NCBI GenBank assembly: GCA_036656615.1
Contig: JAVXHY010000008.1
Span: forward strand, 14,094-78,093
Source of the DNA: CAUPWF01 sp036656615
GTDB taxonomy: Bacteria > Bacillota > Clostridia > Lachnospirales > Lachnospiraceae
Length of the DNA stretch: 64,000 nt
Direction of reading: 5' to 3'
The notes under the pieces are model-generated. The model ran no database searches and was not told where the DNA came from. It was given only the letters and a program-made list of their open reading frames with translations. The position numbers and the translations under genes are program-made. Shown one piece after another: positions 1 to 9,009 of this stretch (positions within the stretch are counted from its first letter, which is position 1; every line of letters begins with the position of its first letter).

Positions 1-889
1 TTGGTGCATCTATAACAGTTGGTTTTCCAGTGAAAGCTCCACCCATAATGATTTCACCATATGCTCCATCAATACCACCTGCTCGTTGAATTAAATCTCC
101 AACACTTGTTCCAATTGGTACATCCATAAATACATGTTCTTCATTTCCGCCAACAATCTTACCACGTACAGTAACATTTTTGCTGAAACAAGGTTTTTTA
201 TCATCAATTGCTTCTGCAATTCTAGAGATCGTCTCACTATTAAGTACAATCGCATTTGCTGCTGAAGGCAATTGTGTTGGATCTAATTCAATACCCAAGC
301 ACTCTCTTACCACTGCACGTTCTTCACCCATTGGGTAAATGTCTGGCATTAAGAAAATTGAAATTGCCGGTTCATTTTTAATTGCTTCTTTAATAATTGA
401 AATTGCTTTACTATTTTTCTTTTTGATTGCAAAAATTGCCTTTGCCGCATTTGAAATTTCCATAGCGTATTTGATTCCGCGAATGATTTTTTCTGGCTCT
501 GTTTCAATTTGAATAATGTTATGGCGAAGTCCCGGTTCACACTCTGCCGCATTAATCAAGATGTATCCACCACTTAAATCCGTTCCTAGTTTCACACCTG
601 TTGGAAATCCTGCGCCACCCATTCCTACAACTCCAGCAGCTTTGACCATTTCTAACTTACTGCCTTCTTCGATAGGAACAAACTCATCTTTTTGTTCTTC
701 ATCAGCCTTGATTATAATACGGTCTTCTTTTACTTCTTCCACTGTACCATAAACACCCGAGAAAATATTTGCTCCAAGTCCTGTAGGCGTAGCAAGCAAC
801 GTTCCCTTTTTCACTTTGTCACCAGCTTTTACAATTGCCGCACAAGGTGCACCTACGTGTTGTCTTAATAAAATTTGCAAATTATCCAT
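1..889 (-). CDS. prdC: PrdC, proline reductase-associated electron transfer protein (RnfC-like), 3' part missing
   Basis: The reading frame opens at ATG 889, with AAAGGAG 10 nt upstream, and stays open to the left edge, giving 296 N-terminal residues. The N-terminus has an HVGAPC segment and a lipoyl-like half domain as in RnfC. It is followed by the RnfC/NQO1 signatures GMGGAGFPTGVK (near residue 98) and NAAECEPGLRHN (near 124), which belong to the FMN/NADH-binding fold. PrdC is known to pass electrons from NADH to D-proline reductase in Clostridia. The visible part has no in-frame TGA; a Sec codon, if present as in some PrdC proteins, would lie outside the window. Adjacent prdF and selC support PrdC over a generic RnfC. 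Confidence 0.88.
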   Translation of the reverse strand, partial: MDNLQILLRQHVGAPCAAIVKAGDKVKKGTLLATPTGLGANIFSGVYGTVEEVKEDRIIIKADEEQKDEFVPIEEGSKLEMVKAAGVVGMGGAGFPTGVKLGTDLSGGYILINAAECEPGLRHNIIQIETEPEKIIRGIKYAMEISNAAKAIFAIKKKNSKAISIIKEAIKNEPAISIFLMPDIYPMGEERAVVRECLGIELDPTQLPSAANAIVLNSETISRIAEAIDDKKPCFSKNVTVRGKIVGGNEEHVFMDVPIGTSVGDLIQRAGGIDGAYGEIIMGGAFTGKPTVIDAP

Positions 890-965
890 GACATTCTCTT
901 CTCCTTTTAAATTATATTATAAGTAAAAAGCTGAGCTCCCTCTGCTTACTTATTTATTTTACATA

Positions 966-985
966 TATAGGATTCGTCTATAAGT
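966..985 (-). promoter_or_regulatory. motif shared by the prdC and prdF upstream regions (prdC copy)
   Basis: Read on the minus strand this 20-mer is ACTTATAG-N3-A-N-TCCTATA. It matches 16 of 20 positions with 1380-1399 upstream of prdF. It lies about 77 nt upstream of the prdC start and between prdC and selC. It may be a site for a shared regulator of proline reduction genes; this is inferred only from the repetition. Confidence 0.35.
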
Positions 986-1021
986 TACATTTGTGACAAA
1001 CCAGTCTATTAATTAACATTT

Positions 1022-1119
1022 TGGCGGAAGTATGTGGGAATCGAACCCACCCAGGATGCTACTAACACCCTACACTAGTTTTGAAGACTAGGAGGCACAC
1101 CAGTTACCCATCTACTCCC
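1022..1119 (-). tRNA. selC: tRNA-Sec (anticodon UCA)
   Basis: The minus strand reads GGGAGUAG at the 5' end and AUACUUCC-G-CCA at the 3' end, an 8-bp-type acceptor stem with the CCA encoded. The anticodon arm CUAGU-CUUCAAA-ACUAG places UCA at 1082-1084. A long variable arm and a T arm GUGGG-UUCGAUU-CCCAC follow. The 98-nt length, long extra arm and UCA anticodon are diagnostic of selenocysteine tRNA. The eighth acceptor pair appears to be a G/A mismatch. The gene lies just upstream of prdC on the same strand, away from the selDAB operon. Confidence 0.96.
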
Positions 1120-1379
1120 ATAGTAATTTCCTCACCTCATATACAATAACATAAGTATTTGTAGATTTCAAGGGTGTTTTGGTCTTTTTTAAAGTAATTT
1201 TATTTTATCAAATTTTCATTGACTTTTCAAGGGTTTTAAAGCATAATAATATATAGAATCTGTACTATATACTAGAATGCAGTCTAATCGTTATAGTTTT
1301 ATCATTTATCCGTTGGTTTTTAAAAAAACATCATAAAACTAATGCATTTTTATTCGTTTTAAAGGTGTTTTTATAAAAT

Positions 1380-1407
1380 ACTTATAGTTTATTCCTATAA
1401 CTATAAG
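1380..1407 (+). promoter_or_regulatory. prdF upstream dyad and shared prd motif
   Basis: CTTATAGTT (1381-1389) and AACTATAAG (1399-1407) form a perfect 9-bp inverted repeat with a 9-nt spacer, ending 33 nt before the prdF start. Its left half overlaps a 20-nt motif that recurs upstream of prdC. It could be an operator or a leader hairpin. The rest of the 320-nt gap between selC and prdF (1120-1439) is very AT-rich and shows no gene. I found no convincing sigma-54 site of the kind expected for PrdR control. Confidence 0.4.
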
Positions 1408-1439
1408 AACAAAAAAATCTTAAGGAGGTATGGATTATT

Positions 1440-2468
1440 ATGGCAATCAATCCAAAATTAAACCTTGATTCGTTCGAAGCGACTTTCAAGGTAATCGACA
1501 CACACACAGTAGGTGAATTTACACGCGTTATTTTCTCTGGTTTTCCTGAATTAAAGGGAGATACAATGATTGAACGCAAGCATGATTTAGCTAAAAATCA
1601 TGACAAGTATCGTCAAGCTCTTATGTTTGAACCAAGAGGACATCACGACATGTTTGGTGCTTACATCACAACGCCAGTCAATCCTGAGGCTGACTTTGGT
1701 GTATACTTCATGGATACTGGCGAATATTTGAATATGTGTGGTCACGGAACAATTGGTTCTGTAACAGCTATCATCGAATCTGGTCTTGTAGAAGCTAAAG
1801 AACCTTACACAGAAGTAGTATTAGAAGCTCCTGCTGGAATCGTTCGTACAAAAGCTGAAGTAAAAGACGGAAAAGTACTTAGTGTTACTTTAACAAATGT
1901 ACCTGCATTCCTTTACAAGGAAAACCTTAAAACAGTAATTGATGGAAAAGAAATTACATATGATCTTTCTTTCGGCGGAAGTTTCTTTGCATTATGTGAT
2001 ATTACACAGCTTGGAATGAACGTTGAACCTAAAACGATTCCAGAACTTACTAAGTTTGGTATGAAATTGATGGAACAAGTTAATAAGGAAGTAGAAATTA
2101 AACATCCAGTATTAGATATTACAACTTGTGATTTATCTGAATTATACTGCCCAACCACAACACCTGGTTGCGACATGAGAAATGTTGTAGTTTTCGGTAA
2201 CAATATGGCTGACCGTTCTCCATGTGGAACAGGTACAAGTGCAAAACTTGCTTACCTTCACGCTAAAGGAGAAATCGGAATTGGTGAACCATTTGTATAC
2301 GAAAGTTTCATAGGTTCTCAATTTAAGGGTGTTATTAAAGAAGAAACTACAGTTGGTGATTTCAAGGCTGTTATTCCTCAAATTACAGGTAGCGCTTATT
2401 GTACAGGCGAAGCTACATACGTTATCGACAAAGATGACCCATTGAAATATGGTTTCCAAGTTGGATAA
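1440..2468 (+). CDS. prdF: proline racemase
   Basis: This 342-residue protein is full length for the proline racemase/4-hydroxyproline epimerase family. The two catalytic cysteines are visible: C100 in MCGHGTIG and C262 in DRSPCGTGTSAKLA. TAAGGAGG lies 12 nt upstream of the ATG. The enzyme converts L-proline to D-proline, the substrate of D-proline reductase, in the cytoplasm. A neighbouring prdC and tRNA-Sec gene (the reductase is a selenoenzyme) support proline racemase rather than hydroxyproline epimerase. The reductase subunits prdA and prdB are not in this window. Confidence 0.95.
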   Translation: MAINPKLNLDSFEATFKVIDTHTVGEFTRVIFSGFPELKGDTMIERKHDLAKNHDKYRQALMFEPRGHHDMFGAYITTPVNPEADFGVYFMDTGEYLNMCGHGTIGSVTAIIESGLVEAKEPYTEVVLEAPAGIVRTKAEVKDGKVLSVTLTNVPAFLYKENLKTVIDGKEITYDLSFGGSFFALCDITQLGMNVEPKTIPELTKFGMKLMEQVNKEVEIKHPVLDITTCDLSELYCPTTTPGCDMRNVVVFGNNMADRSPCGTGTSAKLAYLHAKGEIGIGEPFVYESFIGSQFKGVIKEETTVGDFKAVIPQITGSAYCTGEATYVIDKDDPLKYGFQVG

Positions 2469-2497
2469 TCGTATAAAGCATTAGAACTGAATTTTTC

Positions 2498-2569
2498 AAA
2501 ACAATAGGAAGCGCGCATTGCGAACTTCCTATTGTTTTAAGCAAAAGCGGATTGTATCAGTCCGCTTTT
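2498..2569 (+). terminator. terminator(s) after prdF
   Basis: A 14-bp perfect stem AAAACAATAGGAAG / CTTCCTATTGTTTT (2498-2511 with 2525-2538) is followed at once by a second stem AAAAGCGGA / TCCGCTTTT (2543-2551 with 2561-2569) and a T-rich stretch. They separate prdF from the tetR-type gene. Confidence 0.75.
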
Positions 2570-2642
2570 ATTGCTTTTATTTGTTTGTAAATAGCTCCAT
2601 TAATCTAACTAGTATATAACATTGCGAAAGGAGTGCCTCTAG

Positions 2643-3230
2643 ATGCCACGTAAGCGACAGTCTATTAAAAGCCGAATCGTAAAAGCTGCTTGGACTTTAT
2701 TCTATAAAAAAGGGTATGAAAACACTACTGTTAACGATATCATTACCGCATCCAAAACCTCAAAAGGTACTTTTTATCATTATTTCAAAGGGAAAGATGC
2801 CTTATTAAGTTCATTATCATATTTATTCGATGTAAAATACGAAGAATTGTCAGGCATTGTAGACCCCCTTTTACCAGCCTATGATAAATTATTACTCTTA
2901 AATCATGAACTTTTTTATATGATAGAAACAAGTGTAGATATTAAGTTGCTTGCTTTTCTTTACTCCTCTCAATTAGTAACAAAAGATAATCGAAGTTTAC
3001 TTGATGAAAATCGCTACTACTATGTCTGGATTACTGAAATCTTTGAATCCGCCATTGCTTCTGGTGAATTTAAAAGCACTAGCACCACCACTGAACTAAT
3101 CAAAATATATGCCATGTTTGAACGTGCCCTTCTCTATGATTGGTCTTTATGTGAAGGTCAGTATTCCCTTTCCAAGTACAGTGATAAGCTTTTGCCTCAT
3201 GTTTTAAATTGTTTTAAATCTGGCATATAG
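2643..3230 (+). CDS. TetR/AcrR family transcriptional regulator
   Basis: This 195-residue protein has the TetR N-terminal helix-turn-helix at about residues 10-55: the family core TVNDIITASKTSKGTFYHYF, then KGKDALL. The C-terminal two thirds is a helical ligand domain with no recognisable specificity. GAAAGGAG lies upstream of the ATG. It is a lone gene behind the prdF terminator, so its target is unknown; it could act on prdF, on the opposing selenium operon, or elsewhere. Confidence 0.9.
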   Translation: MPRKRQSIKSRIVKAAWTLFYKKGYENTTVNDIITASKTSKGTFYHYFKGKDALLSSLSYLFDVKYEELSGIVDPLLPAYDKLLLLNHELFYMIETSVDIKLLAFLYSSQLVTKDNRSLLDENRYYYVWITEIFESAIASGEFKSTSTTTELIKIYAMFERALLYDWSLCEGQYSLSKYSDKLLPHVLNCFKSGI

Positions 3231-3272
3231 TCTTACAAAGGCTAATCATCTTTTTAACTTTCTATACAATTT

Positions 3273-3328
3273 AAAGTGCTGTAAATTAAATGACCCTATA
3301 ATACAGGTTCTTCAATCCACAGCACTTT
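3273..3328. terminator. possible bidirectional terminator between tetR and the selenium operon
   Basis: AAAGTGCTGT (3273-3282) and ACAGCACTTT (3319-3328) are a perfect 10-bp inverted repeat with a 36-nt loop, between two converging genes. The long loop makes it weaker than a classical terminator. Confidence 0.45.
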
Positions 3329-3336
3329 CTTTAATC

Positions 3337-3573
3337 TTACACCATACATTCGTGCATACAATCCTCTTTTAACCCAATTTCCTTCATGATTTCGCTAATA
3401 TAATTTCTCTCATCCAACTCTGTACACCACGAAAGTCCACAGCCTGCCGATATCGTACGGGGAACAGGTATTAACCTGCCTCCTGCATTCTTCTCTTTAC
3501 ATAGCTTTTCCATCGCCATCGCATCTGCAGTCGTATGAAATGTAATTACTAATTTTAGTTGCTTTTGTCTCAT
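3337..3573 (-). CDS. DUF3343 family protein, putative Se/S carrier-like
   Basis: This 78-residue protein opens with a beta strand and a TTADAMAMEKLC helix and carries a GCGLSWC segment (residues about 44-50), the cysteine signature of DUF3343. The family is often found beside selenium genes and has been proposed to act as a small Se/S carrier; no reaction is proven. It is the last gene of the operon, with only 1 nt between the preceding stop and its start. The pair with a NifS-like enzyme suggests that selenium or sulfur is passed between them. Confidence 0.8.
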   Translation of the reverse strand: MRQKQLKLVITFHTTADAMAMEKLCKEKNAGGRLIPVPRTISAGCGLSWCTELDERNYISEIMKEIGLKEDCMHECMV

Positions 3574-3574
3574 T

Positions 3575-4720
3575 TTAACATTCTTCCTCTTGTGATAGTT
3601 GTGTAATTGCTTGAATTGCTATTTCCACTTCCTCTTCTGTATTATAGTGCGAGAAACTGAATCTAACCGCACCTTGTTCTTTTGTTCCTAATGCCTGGTG
3701 TAGAAGTGGTGCACAGTGAGCGCCCGATCTAGTAGAAATATTATATCTTTGGAGCAGCTCATCACTTACCTCTGCAGAGTCATAGTCAGCAATATTTAAA
3801 GTCACAATTGGGCATCGTTCTTTTGTGCTAAAATCTCCATATATCTTAATTCCCGGTATATTTTTTACCCCTTGGTAAAACATCCACATCAAGTTTTGTT
3901 CCTGAATTCTTATTTCATTTATTCCTTTTTTATGTAAATAATCAAGTGCGCCTCCCAAACCTGCAATTCCATGTCCATTCAAAGTTCCAGCTTCGAGAGC
4001 TGTAGGCATTTCCTGTGGTTGTTGCTTATTATAAGTGTCCACCCCTGTTCCGCCAGTTTTCAATGGTCTGATTTTAATTCCTTCCCGTACATACAAGCCA
4101 CCTGTCCCTTGTGGCCCCAATAGTCCTTTATGTCCGGTAAAACAAAGAATATCAACATTCATTTTCTGAACATCTATGGGGAAGACACCAGCAGTTTGTG
4201 ATGCATCTACTGTGAAAATAATTTGATGCGCTTTCGCAACTTTACCGATTTTTTCTATATTTATATGATTTCCTGTTAGATTTGATCCATTTGTACATAT
4301 GATCATCTTCGTGTTTGACCGAATGACTGGCTCAAAGTCTGCATATGTAACCATACCTAAACTATCGCAGGGAATAATCGTGAGTTCCACTCCCTGTTCT
4401 TCCATTTCATATAAGGGACGCAGAACTGAATTATGTTCCAATACTGTTGTAATTACATGATCTCCCTTATTTAAAATACCTTTTATTGCAATATTTAGAC
4501 TCTCCGTAGAATTATTTGTAAACACAATCTGTCTTGGATTTTCCGCATGCAAAAGATCAGCTAATTTCTCCCTTGTATCATAAATCACCCTTGACGCTCC
4601 AAGAGAAGCCAAACTAGCTCCACGTCCTGCATTTCCCATCGAATTCATTGCATTAATCACTGCATCAACCGTTTCTTGTGGTTTTTGCATTGTAGTTGCC
4701 GCATTATCCATATAAATCAT
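3575..4720 (-). CDS. class V aminotransferase-fold cysteine desulfurase / selenocysteine lyase
   Basis: This 381-residue PLP enzyme has the N-terminal YMDNAATT motif, H96 (LEHNSV) stacking on PLP, D172 (VDASQ), the Schiff-base lysine K198 in CFTGHKGLLGPQG, and the active-site cysteine C337 in TRSGAHCAPL. It fits the NifS/Csd-like group that mobilises S or Se from cysteine or selenocysteine. Position behind selB and the LysR gene, with DUF3343 following, points to selenide supply for SelD. General cysteine desulfurase activity is equally compatible with the sequence. Confidence 0.88.
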   Translation of the reverse strand: MIYMDNAATTMQKPQETVDAVINAMNSMGNAGRGASLASLGASRVIYDTREKLADLLHAENPRQIVFTNNSTESLNIAIKGILNKGDHVITTVLEHNSVLRPLYEMEEQGVELTIIPCDSLGMVTYADFEPVIRSNTKMIICTNGSNLTGNHINIEKIGKVAKAHQIIFTVDASQTAGVFPIDVQKMNVDILCFTGHKGLLGPQGTGGLYVREGIKIRPLKTGGTGVDTYNKQQPQEMPTALEAGTLNGHGIAGLGGALDYLHKKGINEIRIQEQNLMWMFYQGVKNIPGIKIYGDFSTKERCPIVTLNIADYDSAEVSDELLQRYNISTRSGAHCAPLLHQALGTKEQGAVRFSFSHYNTEEEVEIAIQAITQLSQEEEC

Positions 4721-4748
4721 TTTATGTACTCCTTTGTCTTATTACAAA

Positions 4749-5669
4749 CTATATACACCCTTCTGCAACGGGTGTTTTTACTTCTTTTATTATTTTAATA
4801 AATTTTTCCGCTGATGAAGTTAATTGAAAATTTCGGTTGTAGACTACATACAAGTCACGTCCATTATTACTCATAGGAAATGGTGTACATAGCAGCCGCC
4901 CATTATTTACTTCATCCTCTGTTGCCAATTTAGAAATAATAGAAATCCCCATTCCATTGCTTACAGATTTTTTAATCGTTTCCTGATTTTCAATACTCGC
5001 AACTATATTTAGCTTATCAATATTAATGCCACTAAGACGAAGTTGCTTTTCGGCTTCTTTTCTTGTTCCTGATCCCTCTTCACGCATAATAAGAGGTTCC
5101 TTCATGATCCAATCCAGTCCATCATTTTTTGTTTTCAACTCTTTATATTTTTTACTATTCGGTGTGATAACTACCAATTCATCCCTATAAAAAGGAATAT
5201 ATTTGCAATTTTTCTTTTCCAACATCGTTCCTGTAAAACCAATATCCACATGGTGGTTCAATACTTCTTCCACCGCTTTCGCGCTATCCGTCTCCATAAT
5301 TTTAAATTGCTCTTTTGGATACTTTTCGCTGAATTTAGCTAATATACTGGGAAGTAAATATTGTGCTGGTATGGTAGAGGCCGCAATAGTAATGCATTGC
5401 TGACCACTCTTACCTTCCTGTCCGAATAATTGTTCAATTTCTCTTTCTAATCCCACCATTTTTTTTGCATATTCATACAAGGTACTTCCTTCTTTCGAAA
5501 GATTGACCTCTTTTGTATTCCTAATGAAAAGTCTTGCATTTAATTCTCTTTCCAATGAAGAAATATGTGCGCTAATGGTTGGTTGAGTTAAAAACAATTC
5601 TTTTGCAGCCTTTGAAAAACTTTTACCCTCAGCAATCTGCACAAATGCTTCTAATTGTTTTAAGTTCAT
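4749..5669 (-). CDS. LysR family regulator linked to selenium metabolism
   Basis: This 306-residue protein has a LysR winged helix at residues 1-60 (MNLKQLEAFVQIAEGKSFSKAAKELFLTQPTISAHI region) and a two-lobed substrate-binding domain. The start ATG overlaps the selB stop (ATGA at 5666-5669), so the two are translationally coupled. A subgroup of LysR proteins is known from such sel operons in Clostridia; the effector has not been established. A regulator in the middle of the operon suggests autoregulation. Confidence 0.88.
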   Translation of the reverse strand: MNLKQLEAFVQIAEGKSFSKAAKELFLTQPTISAHISSLERELNARLFIRNTKEVNLSKEGSTLYEYAKKMVGLEREIEQLFGQEGKSGQQCITIAASTIPAQYLLPSILAKFSEKYPKEQFKIMETDSAKAVEEVLNHHVDIGFTGTMLEKKNCKYIPFYRDELVVITPNSKKYKELKTKNDGLDWIMKEPLIMREEGSGTRKEAEKQLRLSGINIDKLNIVASIENQETIKKSVSNGMGISIISKLATEDEVNNGRLLCTPFPMSNNGRDLYVVYNRNFQLTSSAEKFIKIIKEVKTPVAEGCI

Positions 5670-7582
5670 ATGTAGGCTACCCGTTCACTTTCCGCTCCAG
5701 TCTTCTTGGTTACTTTGATACTATCCATATATTCCAAGATTGGTTTTGCGCTTTTTCTGCTTGTCTGAAATAAATCTCTTACCTCTGCAATGGTAATTAA
5801 ATTTGTTTGATCTAACTTTTGTTGAATTATTTTCTTGGCATTTGTTATTATTTTTTCTAATGTATACATATTATCGGAAACTTTCACCACTGTTCCACTA
5901 TCCATCTCAAGTAAAAGAATATCTTCCACTATAGCTTTATCAATTCCTTTAAAATCTATTTCTGTAAATCTAACAAAATCATACTGAGCCTGCTCAAAAG
6001 CGGAAAGCATAATTTTTGTTGTCTTTACATATATTTCATCCTCAAGAATATGAAATTCTGGCAAATGTAAATATTCATTGTGTCGTCCTATTACATCTTG
6101 TGCAATCAAATCCTCCACATAAAGATCAAATACATTTAACTTGATTTTTTTCATGAATTTCATATGAATTTCAGCTTTTTTCATACCATAGCGATATGGG
6201 TACTGTTGATGAAATTTTCTTAATTCCTCTAAAAGAAGATGCCTGATTTGTTGTTGACTTCCCATATGCCACAGATAAGTTTCTTTCTTCATTCGAAAGA
6301 CTTGAATCATTCCCTGCCGTTCTAATGATTCTGCATCTTCCTTTACTTCATCCATCGACAAAGCGGTTAACTTAGCCAATTCTGCAATCGTCACCATCGT
6401 TTCATGATGTGCTTTAACATGTAATTCTATAATATCTTCCGATGAACCAGATTCTTTCTTTTGGAGCTCTTCAATAGATAATTCATCAAATCGTCGCTTT
6501 TGAACCGGGTTTGGTTCCAATATTTCTCCACCACCAATTGTTTCCATTGGTGAATAAAAACGTACAATAAATTTATCCCCTCGGCGTAATGCAATTTCTT
6601 CTTCTAATCGTAACTGTACATACCCACTTTCTCCAGGTCCTATTTCTTCTTTGTCCAGCAATATTGCACGACATAGAATCTCACTGGTTCCTGTAAAGAA
6701 ATGCAAGCGACTGTGATTAGTCAAGATACGGTTCGAACTAGATAGAACATCTAATTTCACATCCAAAAACATGGTATTCTTCATACTGTTTGGAGGTGCA
6801 AGCACACAGCCTCTTTGAATCTCATCTTTTTTTACATTGGAGATATTTATTGCAACTCGCTGACCTGCATAACATTTGGGAACATCTTTTCCATGAACTT
6901 GTATACTACGAATTTTACATTCTTTTTCCAATGGGTACATCACTAATGTATCATCTTTTGTAATTGTTCCAGACAATAGTGTCCCTGTTATAATAGTTCC
7001 AAATCCTGATATGCTAAACACGCGGTCAATGGGAAGTCTTGGAATAGTCTCTGTATCTTTCTCCTTAACTTCATCCATGGTCAAAGTTTCTACTACATCA
7101 ATCAATTCTGGTATTCCCTGCCCTGTGGCTGCAGATACTTTCACAACAGGTGCGTGCTCTAAAAACGTGCCCTTTAACTCTTCTTTAATTTCTTCTTCTA
7201 CTAATTCCAGCCATTCCTCATCCACTAAGTCACATTTATTCAATACAAGAATACTTTTTTCTATTCCAAGCAGACCCAAAATATCCATATGTTCACGAGT
7301 CTGGGGCATAATTCCTTCATCTGCTGCAACAACCAGCATAACAAGATCCATCCCTACAACTCCTGCCACCATATTATTAATAAACTTTTCGTGACCCGGA
7401 ACATCGATAACGCCAACTCGATCTCCACATTTTAAATCAAAATAAGTGAAACCCAAATCTATGGTAATTCCTCTTCTCTTTTCTTCTTCCCAACGATCCG
7501 TATTCCGTCCAGTCAGTGCTTTAATTAAGGATGTTTTCCCGTGGTCAATATGCCCCGCAGTTCCAATAATTATATTTTTCAT
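5666..7582 (-). CDS. selB: selenocysteine-specific elongation factor SelB
   Basis: This 638-residue translation GTPase has GHIDHGKT (residues 10-17), DVPGHEKF (60-67) and NKCD (115-118) in domain I, followed by EF-Tu-like beta-barrel domains and a C-terminal region of winged helices (about 380-638). The length equals that of bacterial SelB. It delivers Sec-tRNA-Sec to UGA codons carrying a SECIS hairpin, which the C-terminal domains bind. It overlaps the LysR gene by 4 nt and follows selA by 23 nt. Confidence 0.97.
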   Translation of the reverse strand: MKNIIIGTAGHIDHGKTSLIKALTGRNTDRWEEEKRRGITIDLGFTYFDLKCGDRVGVIDVPGHEKFINNMVAGVVGMDLVMLVVAADEGIMPQTREHMDILGLLGIEKSILVLNKCDLVDEEWLELVEEEIKEELKGTFLEHAPVVKVSAATGQGIPELIDVVETLTMDEVKEKDTETIPRLPIDRVFSISGFGTIITGTLLSGTITKDDTLVMYPLEKECKIRSIQVHGKDVPKCYAGQRVAINISNVKKDEIQRGCVLAPPNSMKNTMFLDVKLDVLSSSNRILTNHSRLHFFTGTSEILCRAILLDKEEIGPGESGYVQLRLEEEIALRRGDKFIVRFYSPMETIGGGEILEPNPVQKRRFDELSIEELQKKESGSSEDIIELHVKAHHETMVTIAELAKLTALSMDEVKEDAESLERQGMIQVFRMKKETYLWHMGSQQQIRHLLLEELRKFHQQYPYRYGMKKAEIHMKFMKKIKLNVFDLYVEDLIAQDVIGRHNEYLHLPEFHILEDEIYVKTTKIMLSAFEQAQYDFVRFTEIDFKGIDKAIVEDILLLEMDSGTVVKVSDNMYTLEKIITNAKKIIQQKLDQTNLITIAEVRDLFQTSRKSAKPILEYMDSIKVTKKTGAESERVAYI

Positions 7583-7605
7583 GAATGCGTCCTTTCTTAT
7601 GTCTT

Positions 7606-9000
7606 TTATAACAACGTCTTCAATTCACTCACTATTGTCTCAAACCACTGCCTATCTATGGTCCTGGAATCCAAAACAATTTTATCATTCATTGTTCTTG
7701 GAATAATTGGAATTGGTAGATGTCTCATCTGTTCTTCTAATTCTGCCGTCGTAATATGATGAGGCTTTATTGTTACTGCCATACTGGCAATACGCTCCAG
7801 AGGCAAAGAACCTCCACCAATCTGTGACTCGCATGGCTCTACTTCAATCTTTCCATCTATTTCTGCTAAACAAAGCATCTGATTTAAGCTATTTGCATCC
7901 TCCGTCACTTCTTCGACAGTCTTTGTAATCATGCGAAGCACCGGAATCTGTTTGATTGCTTTTTCTTCTGATAAATATTCCTGCAGTACCATTTCTAAAG
8001 TTGCTGCCGTAAACTTGTCAATTCGAAGAGCTCTTGTCAGCTGATTCTTTTTCATCTGATCAATATAAACTTTTTTACCTATAATTATGCCAGCTTGCGG
8101 ACCTCCTAATAACTTATCCCCACTAAAGCAAACCACATCAGCACCATTTCGTATCGAATCCTGTACTGTTGGTTCATAGGTCACTCCATATTTACTTAAA
8201 TCAATTAATACCCCACTGCCTAAATCTTCAATAACCGGGATATGGTGTTGCTCACCCAAAGGTGTAAGTTCACCTATTGATACATTTTCAGTAAATCCTA
8301 CAATACGATAATTACTGGTATGTACCTTTAAAAATGCTACGGTTTGATCTGTAATAGCTTCTTCATAATCTGTTAAATGTGTTTTATTGGTAGTGCCAAT
8401 CTCCACAAGAGTCGCACCACTTTGTTCCATAACATCTGGTATACGAAATTTCCCGCCAATCTCCACTAATTCTCCTCGAGAAACAATGACTTCGCCTCCC
8501 TTTGCCATAGAGCTTAATATCAGCATGACTGCTGCTGCATTATTATTAACTGCCATTGCCGCTTCAGCTCCCGTAATTTTACAAAGAAGTTCTTCAAAAT
8601 GGGCATATCTTTCTCCGCGCTTTCCGGCTTCTAGATTATATTCTAAATTTGAATAACCTGCCGCAATTTCGCCAACATGCTCCATATGTTTTCGGCTAAT
8701 AGGCGCCCTCCCCAAATTAGTGTGAAGGATGGTTCCTGTTGCATTAATTACAGTGCGCATATTTGGTGTATGCATGGCAATAACGGATGCTTTTATTCTT
8801 TTTTCTAAAAGTTCAATCTCTCGTTGTCCTTCTTCTTCATCCTCGCATGAACCGATCCACTCCCGCAGCTTGTCTGACTCAAGTCTAATTGCTTCTACTA
8901 CCGTATCTCGGCTATATGTTGCAATCAATTCCATCATTGTTTCTTGTTCCAATAAAATGTCTACCTTTGGTATACTTCGATATAACAGATTTTTATTCAT
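7606..9000 (-). CDS. selA: L-seryl-tRNA(Sec) selenium transferase SelA
   Basis: This PLP enzyme converts Ser-tRNA-Sec to Sec-tRNA-Sec with selenophosphate. From ATG 9000 the protein has 464 residues. NATGTILHTNLGRAP lies near residue 86, and the PLP lysine is K296 in CFSGDKLLGGPQ, in line with K295 of E. coli SelA. I prefer ATG 9000 over GTG 9009 because AGGTG lies 6 nt before it and overlaps the selD end. It abuts selD and precedes selB. Confidence 0.96.
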   Translation of the reverse strand: MNKNLLYRSIPKVDILLEQETMMELIATYSRDTVVEAIRLESDKLREWIGSCEDEEEGQREIELLEKRIKASVIAMHTPNMRTVINATGTILHTNLGRAPISRKHMEHVGEIAAGYSNLEYNLEAGKRGERYAHFEELLCKITGAEAAMAVNNNAAAVMLILSSMAKGGEVIVSRGELVEIGGKFRIPDVMEQSGATLVEIGTTNKTHLTDYEEAITDQTVAFLKVHTSNYRIVGFTENVSIGELTPLGEQHHIPVIEDLGSGVLIDLSKYGVTYEPTVQDSIRNGADVVCFSGDKLLGGPQAGIIIGKKVYIDQMKKNQLTRALRIDKFTAATLEMVLQEYLSEEKAIKQIPVLRMITKTVEEVTEDANSLNQMLCLAEIDGKIEVEPCESQIGGGSLPLERIASMAVTIKPHHITTAELEEQMRHLPIPIIPRTMNDKIVLDSRTIDRQWFETIVSELKTLL

Positions 9001-9009
9001 ACTAAGCAC

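Noticed and set aside
1..889. selenocysteine codon in the visible part of prdC
   Set aside because: All codons from 889 to the edge were read and none is TGA.
1120..1439. sigma-54 promoter upstream of prdF
   Set aside because: PrdR-type control made it likely, but no TGGCAC-N5-TTGC-like sequence was found.
7011..7394. 127-codon plus-strand frame inside selB
   Set aside because: Antisense shadow of SelB; serine-rich low-complexity composition and no ribosome site.
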